From contig NC_135565.1 in assembly GCF_964340395.1 (NCBI RefSeq), positions 2,340,001 to 2,404,000 on the forward strand: a DNA stretch of 64,000 nt, in the 5' to 3' direction. The position numbers and the translations under genes were made by a program. The notes below the pieces were generated by a model. That model did no database searches. It worked only from the letters and a program-made list of their open reading frames with translations, and was not told where the DNA came from. Every line of letters begins with the position of its first letter. The first letter of the stretch is position 1. Of the stretch, positions 42,669-64,000 are shown in pieces. This stretch comes from Glandiceps talaboti (Eukaryota > Hemichordata > Enteropneusta > Spengelidae).

Positions 42669-43480
42669 AGTGTCAATTCTATGCTTTGTAAATGTCAAGA
42701 ATGTTTTTACAAAACCGTGTACACTGGTGAAATTTGTCTGACTTCAGGGAGATGACGTCCAACAGTACAAATCAGAAAGAGTTGTGGGTAAAATATTGTA
42801 CAGTGCAATGGCAAGTGTCTCACAATGATTGAACTCTAAACTTTAGTCAGGTGACCTTACATTTCAAAGATGGTCACATGATCAAGAGGCAGTGCAACAG
42901 TCCTACTAGTAATAGTTAAAACCTATTGGGTGAGTTAGAGGTTTTACAAGTACCAGTTTAGTAGAATGGGTTTTACTTGGATGAATATTTCTAATTGTTT
43001 ATACTTTGAAAGTAAACTAACAGGTAACATCACAATATTTCACATCAACAATGTCATGGTGATAAAAAGAAAGTTATTCTGCTGCCATGACCTCTGTGTG
43101 ACCTTTATCCCAGCATTCCTAAAGAGATGCATAAAGATTAATCAATCTGAATAAGAACTTTGAATTATTTTTGCACTGTACTGAGTTACAAACAGACTTG
43201 GTCAATTTTATTTCAATTGACTTTGCAAGTAGAAAGTCACGATAAAAAAAATAGCCACTCTTCATCCATATGGCCACTTTAACAGAATAACAATGAGAAA
43301 ACTACCATGTTGAAGACTTTGACAAGATTTCTTTGTCAGAAAAAATAAACCATATTTTTTTGCCAAGAAAAAACCCCCCAAATTCTTAAAGTAAAATTAT
43401 AAATGTTTTAAAACAGTAAAATTGATAGATTGATATTTATATCACATCCATTATTCCCTAATAAATGTCTTTGCCATGAA
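42669..43480. other. Unique region, includes the probable poly(A) end of the lipase maturation factor gene
   Basis: On the minus strand AATAAA lies at 43207-43212, about 760 nt beyond the stop at 43973. Nothing else is recognised. Confidence 0.4.
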
Positions 43481-43481
43481 T

Positions 43482-43848
43482 AGCTTACAGAGCCGTAGCC
43501 ATGGATACAGCCTAGAGATTCGTAGCCATGGATACAACTTAGAGATTCATAGTCATGGATACAGCCTAGAGATTTGTAGCCATGGATACAACTTAGAGGT
43601 TCATAGCTATGAATAGCCTAGAGGTTCGTAGCCATGGATACAGCCTAGAGATTTGTAGCCATGGATACAACTTAGAGGTTCGTAGCCATGGATACAGCCT
43701 AGAGGTTCGTAGCCATGGATACAGCCTAGAGGTTCGTAGCAATGAATAGCCTAGAGGTTCGTAGCCATGGATACAGCCTAGAGATTTGTAGCCATGGATA
43801 CAGCCTAGAGGTTCATAGCCATGGATACAGCCTAAAGATTCATAACCA
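43482..43848. repeat. 27-bp minisatellite, about 13 copies
   Basis: The unit is AGCCATGGATACAGCCTAGA followed by GGTTCGT, with shorter units lacking GATACAG. On the minus strand it lies just after the last lipase maturation factor exon, so it is probably part of that 3' UTR. Its multiple-of-three period gives a repeat frame (YESLGCIHG) of no significance. Confidence 0.95.
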
Positions 43849-43972
43849 CAAAAAATCATTTTAGTTATAGCATGACTTGGGCTTCAAATAAGGCAAATAT
43901 AATTTTGTTCTTTATCAGATTACAAGTACATGTCAAATTATATTGTGTATTTGCTACTACCTTCATCATTCA

Positions 43973-55825
<11,853 letters not shown>

Positions 55826-56004
55826 CTGTTGATAAAACAAAAACATTATATCTATGAATATATTACTATGATAAATATTCATTAGCTTGGTAGATCAAAT
55901 GACAAAGGTTATATATAACACACAAGCAGTTCAAAGTTTTCAGGATTGAACTTTTGATCTGTCTTGGTTGACGATCCTGTTCAGAATGAGAAATCATATA
56001 GTTA
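55826..56004. other. Intronic unique sequence
   Basis: No exon seen that fits phase 1 into 55717-55825. Confidence 0.4.
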
Positions 56005-58040
56005 CATCTGAGCACTAGGAACATTGTAAATCTGTGAGGTACAAAACGGTAGCATAGGTCTAAGCTGAACATTGTAAATCTGTGAGGTACAAAACGGTAA
56101 CATAGGTCTAAGCTGAACATTGTAAATCTGTGAGGTACAAACGGTAACATCGGTCTAAGCTAAACATTGTAAATCTGTGAGGTACAAAACGGTAACATAG
56201 GTCTAAGCTAAACATTGTAAATCTGTGAGGTACAAAACGGTAACATAGGTGTAAGCTGAACATTGTAAATCTGTGAGGTACAAAACGGTAACATCAGTCT
56301 AAGCTGAACATTGTAAATCTGTGAGGTACAAAACGGTAACATAGGTGTAAGCTGAACATTGTAAATCTGTGAGGTACAAAACGGTAACATAGGTGTAAGC
56401 TGAACATTGTAAATCTGTGAGGTACAAAACGGTAACATCAGTCTAAGCTAAACATTGTAAATCTGTGAGGTACAAAACGGTAACATCGATCTAAGCTGAA
56501 CATTGTAAATCTGTGAGGTACAAAACGGTAACATCGGTCTAAGCTGAACATTGTAAATCTGTGAGGTACAAAACGGTAACATAGGTCTAAGCTGAACATT
56601 GTAAATCTGTGAGGTACAAAACGGTAACATAGGTCTAAGCTGAACATTGTAAATCTGTGAGGTACAAAACGGTAACATCGGTCTAAGCTGAACATTGTAA
56701 ATCTGTGAGGTACAAAACGGTAACATCGGTCTAAGCTGAACATTGTAAATCTGTGAGGTACAAAACGGTAACATCGGTCTAAGCTAAACATTGTAAATCT
56801 GTGAGGTACAAAACGGTAACATAGGTCTAAGCTAAACATTGTAAATCTGTGAGGTACAAAACGGTAACATCGGTCTAAGCTGAACATTGTAAATCTGTGA
56901 GGTACAAAACGGTAACATCAGGCTAAGCTAAACATTGTAAATCTGTGAGGTACAAAACGGTAACATCGGTCTAAGCTGAACATTGTAAATCTGTGAGGTA
57001 CAAAACGGTAACATCGGTCTAAGCTGAACATTGTAAATCTGTGAGGTATAAAACGGTAACATAGGTCTAAGCTGAACATTGTAAATCTGTGAGGTACAAA
57101 ACGGTAACATAGATGTAAGCTGAACATTGTAAATCTGTGAGGTACAAAACGGTAACATAGGTCTAAGCTGAACATTGTAAATCTGTGAGGTACAAAACGG
57201 TAACATCGGTCTAAGCTGAACATTGTAAATCTGTGAGGTACAAAATGGTAACATAGGTCTAAGCTGAACATTGTAAATCTGTGAGGTACAAAACAGTAAC
57301 ATCAGGCTAAGCTAAACATTGTAAATCTGTGAGGTACAAAACAGTAACATCGGTCTAAGCTGAACATTGTAAATCTGTGAGGTACAAAACGGTAACATAG
57401 GTCTAAGCTGAACATTGTAAATCTGTGAGGTACAAAACGGTAACATAGGTCTAAGCTGAACATTGTAAATCTGTGAGGTACAAAACGGTAACATTGGTCT
57501 AAGCTGAACATTGTAAATCTGTGAGGTACAAAACGGTAGCATAGGTCTAAGCTGAACATTGTAAATCTGTGAGGTACAAAACGGTAACATAGGTCTAAGC
57601 TGAACATTGTAAATCTGTGAGGTACAAAACGGTAGCATCGGTCTAAGCTGAACATTGTAAATCTGTGAGGTACAAAACGGTAGCATAGGTCTAAGCTGAA
57701 CATTGTAAATCTGTGAGGTACAAAACGGTAACATAGGTCTAAGCTGAACATTGTAAATCTGTGAGGTACAAAACGGTAGCATAGGTCTAAGCTGAACATT
57801 GTAAATCTGTGAGGTACAAAACGGTAGCATAGGTCTAAGCTGAACATTGTAAATCTGTGAGGTACAAAACGGTAACATAGGTCTAAGCTGAACATTGTAA
57901 ATCTGTGAGGTACAAAATGGTAGCATAGGTCTAAGCTGAACATTGTAAATCTGTGAGGTACAAAACAGTAACATAGGTCTAAGCTGAACATTGTAAATCT
58001 GTGAGGTACAAAACGGTAACATTGGCCTAAGCTGAACATT
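56005..58040. repeat. 48-bp minisatellite, about 42 copies
   Basis: The unit is AACATTGTAAATCTGTGAGG, then TACAAAACGGTAACATAGGT and CTAAGCTG. ATAGG/ATCGG, AACAT/AGCAT and GCTG/GCTA variants occur. Forty-eight is a multiple of three, so minus-strand frames with a 16-residue period (FSLDLCYRFVPHRFTM) stay open up to 256 codons; these are artefacts. Confidence 0.98.
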
Positions 58041-58044
58041 CCCA

Positions 58045-58330
58045 TAGCTACAGATATAACATTGACTTTGACTCTGTTTCAATTATTGATACATCCCCAT
58101 ATGATTTCAAGAGGAAGTTCTGGGAGGCTATCAACATCTGACGCTACAATCCCAAGATCAACAGAAATGGAGGCAGCAAACTACTAGCATCTACAATTAG
58201 CTGATATCATACTGCCATCTAGTGGTCAGCTCTGCTGCTGTAATTATGGAATTTCTAATTCTGATAGGGATGGTCCACAAGACAGATCGAAAGCTCAAAG
58301 CTAATAAAAATATTTGCATTGATTGTGTGT
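58045..58330 (+). pseudogene. C-terminal remnant of a Penelope-like element
   Basis: One frame reads DFDSVSIIDTSPYDFKRKFW then EAINI, an in-frame TGA, and RYNPKINRNGGSKL. This is the conserved tail that follows the GIY-YIG nuclease in Penelope proteins (REAIxIRR-NPxxNRxGG). The nuclease itself is missing, cut off by the 48-bp array. The following non-coding block CATACTGCCATCTAGTGGTCAG also occurs at 34700. Confidence 0.7.
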
Positions 58331-58599
58331 TATAACCTGTGCAGGTCATATATTATAAGATTTTTAGCTATAATTAAGTAATAAAACGAGATAAAACACA
58401 GATATACGATGTTTGTTTATGAACAGAGAACACATATGAACACATATGAACAGAGAACACACGATTTATTTCATTATCTGTCTACATCACAGTAACGCTT
58501 ATTTACATTGAATTGCTTCTACAAGACTCGTAATTTGAGTCGAAATCATTAGTATTTTCCTTAAACTTTCACAAGGCAACTCTTTGGTTTTCAAAATAT
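58331..58599. other. Unique AT-rich spacer
   Basis: No gene recognised. A short direct repeat, GAACACATATGAACA, occurs near 58425-58460. Confidence 0.4.
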
Positions 58600-61500
58600 T
58601 TCTATTTCCTTCAACCTGTAGACATGTAAGTATCAGCTATGACTTGTTCTATTTCCTACAACCTGTAGATATCTAAGTATCAGTTATGACTTGTTCTATT
58701 TCCTACAACCTGTAGATATCTAAATATCAGCTATGACTTGTTCTATTTCCTACAACCTGTAGACATCTAAATATCAGTTATGACTTGTTCTATTTCCTAC
58801 AACCTGTAGATATCTAAGTATCAGTTATGACTTGTTCTATTTCCTACAACATGTAGACATCTAAGTATCAGTTATGACTTGTTCTATTTCCTACAACCTG
58901 TAGATATCTAAGTATCAGTTATGACTTGTTCTATTTCCTACAACCTGTAGACATCTAAATATCAGCTATGACTTGTTCTATTTCCTACAACCTGTAGATA
59001 TCTAAATATCAGCTATGACTTGTTCTATTTCCTACAACCTGTAGATATCTAAATATCAGCTATGACTTGTTCTATTTCCTACAACCTGTAGATATCTAAA
59101 CATCAGTTATGACTTGTTCTATTTCCTACAACCTGTAGATATCTAAATATCAGCTATGACTTGTTCTATTTCCTACAACCTGTAGATATCTAAATATCAG
59201 CTATGACTTGTTCTATTTCCTACAACCTGTAGACATCTAAATATCAGCTATGACTTGTTCTATTTCCTACAACCTGTAGATATCTAAATATCAGCTATGA
59301 CTTGTTCTATTTCCTACAACCTGTAGATATCTAAGTATCAGTTATGACTTGTTATATTTCCTACAACCTGTAGATATCTAAATATCAGTTATGACTTGTT
59401 CTATTTCCTACAACCTGTAGACATCTAAATATCAGCTATGACTTGTTCTATTTCCTACAACCTGTAGATATCTAAGTATCAGTTATGACTTGTTCTATTT
59501 CCTACAACCTGTAGATATCTAAATATCAGCTATGACTTGTTCTATTTCCTACAACCTGTAGATATCTAAATATCAGCTATGACTTGTTCTATTTCCTACA
59601 ACCTGTAGATATCTAAGTATCAGCTGTGACTTGTTATATTTCCTACAACCTGTAGACATCTAAATATCAGCTATGACTTGTTCTATTTCCTACAACCTGT
59701 AGATATCTAAATATCAGCTATGACTTGTTCTATTTCCTACAACCTGTAGATATCTAAACATCAGTTATGACTTGTTCTATTTCCTACAACCTGTAGATAT
59801 CTAAATATCAGCTATGACTTGTTCTATTTCCTACAACCTGTAGATATCTAAGTATCAGCTGTGACTTGTTATATTTCCTACAACCTGTAGACATCTAAAT
59901 ATCAGCTATGACTTGTTCTATTTCCTACAACCTGTAGATATCTAAATATCAGCTATGACTTGTTCTATTTCCTACAACCTGTAGATATCTAAATATCAGC
60001 TATGACTTGTTCTATTTCCTACAACCTGTAGACATCTAAATATCAGCTGTGACTTGTTCTATTTCCTACAACCTGTAGACATCTAAATATCAGCTATGAC
60101 TTGTTCTATTTCCTACAACCTGTAGATATCTAAATATCAGTTATGACTTGTTCTATTTCCTACAACCTGTAGACATGTAAGTATCAGCTATGACTTGTTC
60201 TATTTCCTACAACCTGTAGATATCTAAATATCAGCTATGACTTGTTCTATTTCCTACAACCTGTAGACATCTAAATATCAGCTATGACTTGTTCTATTTC
60301 CTACAACCTGTAGACATCTAAATATCAGCTATGACTTGTTCTATTTCCTACAACCTGTAGATATCTAAATATCAGCTATGACTTGTTCTATTTCCTACAA
60401 CCTGTAGATATCTAAATATCAGTTATGACTTGTTCTATTTCCTACAACCTGTAGATATCTAAATATCAGCTATGACTTGTTCTATTTCCTACAACCTGTA
60501 GATATCTAAATATCAGCTATGACTTGTTCTATTTCCTACAACCTGTAGATATCTAAGTATCAGCTGTGACTTGTTATATTTCCTACAACCTGTAGACATC
60601 TAAATATCAGCTATGACTTGTTCTATTTCCTACAACCTGTAGATATCTAAATATCAGCTATGACTTGTTCTATTTCCTACAACCTGTAGATATCTAAACA
60701 TCAGTTATGACTTGTTCTATTTCCTACAACCTGTAGATATCTAAATATCAGCTATGACTTGTTCTATTTCCTACAACCTGTAGACATCTAAATATCAGCT
60801 ATGACTTGTTCTATTTCCTACAACCTGTAGATATCTAAGTATCAGTTATGACTTGTTCTATTTCCTACAACCTGTAGATATCTAAATATCAGCTATGACT
60901 TGTTCTATTTCCTACAACCTGTAGATATCTAAATATCAGCTATGACTTGTTCTATTTCCTACAACCTGTAGATATCTAAGTATCAGCTGTGACTTGTTAT
61001 ATTTCCTACAACCTGTAGACATCTAAATATCAGCTATGACTTGTTCTATTTCCTACAACCTGTAGATATCTAAATATCAGCTATGACTTGTTCTATTTCC
61101 TACAACCTGTAGATATCTAAACATCAGTTATGACTTGTTCTATTTCCTACAACCTGTAGATATCTAAATATCAGCTATGACTTGTTCTATTTCCTACAAC
61201 CTGTAGATATCTAAGTATCAGCTGTGACTTGTTATATTTCCTACAACCTGTAGACATCTAAATATCAGCTATGACTTGTTCTATTTCCTACAACCTGTAG
61301 ATATCTAAATATCAGCTATGACTTGTTCTATTTCCTACAACCTGTAGATATCTAAATATCAGCTATGACTTGTTCTATTTCCTACAACCTGTAGACATCT
61401 AAATATCAGCTGTGACTTGTTCTATTTCCTACAACCTGTAGACATCTAAATATCAGCTATGACTTGTTCTATTTCCTACAACCTGTAGATATCTAAATAT

Positions 61501-64000
61501 CAGTTATGACTTGTTCTATTTCCTACAACCTGTAGACATGTAAGTATCAGCTATGACTTGTTCTATTTCCTACAACCTGTAGATATCTAAATATCAGCTA
61601 TGACTTGTTCTATTTCCTACAACCTGTAGACATCTAAATATCAGCTATGACTTGTTCTATTTCCTACAACCTGTAGACATCTAAATATCAGCTATGACTT
61701 GTTCTATTTCCTACAACCTGTAGATATCTAAATATCAGCTATGACTTGTTCTATTTCCTACAACCTGTAGATATCTAAATATCAGTTATGACTTGTTCTA
61801 TTTCCTACAACCTGTAGACATCTAAGTATCAGTTATGACTTGTTCTATTTCCTACAACCTGTTGACATCTAAGTATCAGCTATGACTTGTTCTATTTCCT
61901 ACAACCTGTAGATATCTAAATATCAGCTATGACTTGTTCTATTTCCTACAACCTGTAGATATCTAAATATCAGCTATGACTTGTTCTATTTCCTACAACC
62001 TGTAGATATCTAAATATCAGTTATGACTTGTTCTATTTCCTACAACCTGTAGATATCTAAATATCAGCTATGACTTGTTCTATTTCCTACAACCTGTAGA
62101 TATCTAAATATCAGTTATGACTTGTTCTATTTCCTACAACCTGTAGATATCTAAATATCAGCTATGACTTGTTCTATTTCCTACAATCTGTAGACATCTA
62201 AATATCAGTTATGACTTGTTCTATTTCCTACAACCTGTAGATATCTAAATATCAGCTATGACTTGTTCTATTTCCTACAATCTGTAGACATCTAAATATC
62301 AGTTATGACTTGTTCTATTTCCTACAACCTGTAGATATCTAAATATCAGCTATGACTTGTTCTATTTCCTACAACCTGTAGATATCTAAATATCAGCTAT
62401 GACTTGTTCTATTTCCTACAACCTGTAGACATCTAAATATCAGTTATGACTTGTTCTATTTCCTACAATCTGTAGACATCTAAATATCAGTTATGACTTG
62501 TTCTATTTCCTACAACCTGTAGATATCTAAATATCAGCTATGACTTGTTCTATTTCCTACAACCTGTAGATATATAAATATCAGTTATGACTTGTTCTAT
62601 TTCCTACAACCTGTAGATATCTAAATATCAGTTATGACTTGTTCTATTTCCTACAACCTGTAGATATATAAATATCAGTTATGACTTGTTCTATTTCCTA
62701 CAACCTGTAGATATCTAAATATCAGCTATGACTTGTTCTATTTCCTACAACCTGTAGACATCTAAGTATCAGCTATGACTTGTTCTATTTCCTACAACCT
62801 GTAGATATCTAAATATCAGCTATGACTTGTTCTATTTCCTACAACCTGTAGACATCTAAATATCAGTTATGACTTGTTCTATTTCCTACAACCTGTAGAC
62901 ATCTAAATATCAGCTATGACTTGTTCTATTTCCTACAACCTGTAGATATCTAAATATCAGCTATGACTTGTTCTATTTCCTACAACCTGTAGATATCTAA
63001 GTATCAGTTATGACTTGTTCTATTTCCTACAACCTGTAGACATCTAAATATCAGTTATGGCTTGTTCTATTTCCTACAACCTGTAGATATCTAAGTATCA
63101 GTTATGACTTGTTCTATTTCCTACAACCTGTAGATATCTAAGTATCAGTTATGACTTGTTCTATTTCCTACAACCTGTAGACATCTAAATATCAGTTATG
63201 ACTTGTTCTATTTCCTACAACCTGTAGATATCTAAATATCAGCTATGACTTGTTCTATTTCCTACAACCTGTAGATATCTAAGTATCAGTTATGACTTGT
63301 TCTATTTCCTACAACCTGTAGATATCTAAATATCAGCTATGACTTGTTCTATTTCCTACAACCTGTAGATATCTAAGTATCAGCTATGACTTGTTCTATT
63401 TCCTACAACCTGTAGACATCTAAATATCAGCTGTGACTTGTTCTATTTCCTACAACCTGTAGATATCTAAATATCAGCTATGACTTGTTCTATTTCCTTC
63501 AACCTGTAGATATCTAAATATCAGTTATGACTTGTTCTATTTCCTACAACCTGTAGATATCTAAGTATCAGTTATGACTTGTTCTATTTCCTACAACCTG
63601 TAGACATCTAAATATCAGCTATGACTTGTTCTATTTCCTACAACCTGTAGATATCTAAGTATCAGTTATGACTTGTTCTATTTCCTACAACCTGTAGATA
63701 TCTAAATATCAGCTATGACTTGTTCTATTTCCTACAACCTGTAGATATCTAAATATCAGTTATGACTTGTTCTATTTCCTACAACCTGTAGACATCTAAA
63801 TATCAGCTATGACTTGTTCTATTTCCTACAACCTGTAGATATCTAAATATCAGCTATGACTTGTTCTATTTCCTACAACCTGTAGACATCTAAGTACCAG
63901 CTATGACTTGTTCTATTTCCTACAACCTGTAGATATCTAAATATCAGCTATGACTTGTTCTATTTCCTACAACCTGTAGACATCTAAATATCAGCTATGA
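58600..64000. repeat. 47-bp minisatellite, about 115 copies, runs off the window end
   Basis: The unit is CTATGACTTGTTCTATTTCC, then TACAACCTGTAGATATCTAA and ATATCAG. AGATAT/AGACAT, TAAATA/TAAGTA and GCTATG/GTTATG variants occur. Rarer variants (GCTGTG with TTATATTT, CTAAACATC) mark higher-order duplications. Stops in all frames prevent long ORFs. Confidence 0.98.

Noticed and set aside
56208-58082. Minus frames with 16-residue repeats (up to 256 codons)
   Set aside because: A 48-bp repeat unit without stops; no transcript or family evidence.
58600-64000. CRISPR array
   Set aside because: Eukaryotic tandem repeats with no unique spacers between units.

Overview
This is a window of animal nuclear DNA, most likely from a marine invertebrate. 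I cannot name the species. The evidence is spliced genes with GT-AG introns, a signal-peptide C-type lectin, a lipase maturation factor gene, several classes of non-LTR and Penelope-like retroelements, and a very heavy load of tandem repeats. By eye, roughly 40 percent of the window is minisatellite or microsatellite. The sequence is AT-rich and genes are sparse, with small exons in long repeat-filled introns.

Layout. 1-1305: 47-bp minisatellite cut by the window edge. 1528-3361: short exon-like blocks on the minus strand, an unidentified gene at best. 5540-7780: ~165-bp tandem array rich in the octamer ATTTGCAT. 8621-9208 (minus): possible intronless membrane-protein gene with a good TATA/CCAAT promoter. 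9775-13140: tail fragment of one non-LTR element and a dead copy of a CR1/L2-like element. 14648-17338: large inverted repeat whose arms are built of tandem subrepeats (foldback-like). 18613-19040: tetranucleotide repeats. 19629-19784: an orphan symmetric exon. 19890-24090: 28-bp minisatellite of about 150 copies. 24090-25090: fragment of another non-LTR element.

25510-31241 (plus) is the best complete gene: a secreted C-type lectin of five exons, with canonical cysteines and the EPN calcium/sugar motif. Its third intron holds three (TA)n tracts separated by two perfect palindromes. Each palindrome carries a type I hammerhead ribozyme on each strand. A third hammerhead of the same family lies at 38062-38102, also beside (TA)n, close to a decayed Penelope-like element (36550-37660). 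Hammerheads of this kind are known from Penelope-like element terminal repeats, so I read these as Penelope-derived insertions. They are the most interesting structures in the window.

31555-34435 is a 44-bp minisatellite interrupted by an element with terminal inverted repeats and internal 150-bp repeats. 34440-41385 is a patchwork of dispersed repeats, microsatellites and Penelope pieces. 41688-48690 holds 18-, 27- and 25-bp minisatellites.

43973-55825 (minus) is the 3' part of a lipase maturation factor family gene; three exons with matching phases are visible. The intron between the 109-nt and 112-nt exons holds a 41-bp minisatellite that starts at the splice acceptor, and an apparently intact CR1/L2-like retrotransposon (50696-55029, two ORFs) has jumped into that array. 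56005-58040 and 58600-64000 are further 48-bp and 47-bp arrays, with a Penelope C-terminal fragment between them.
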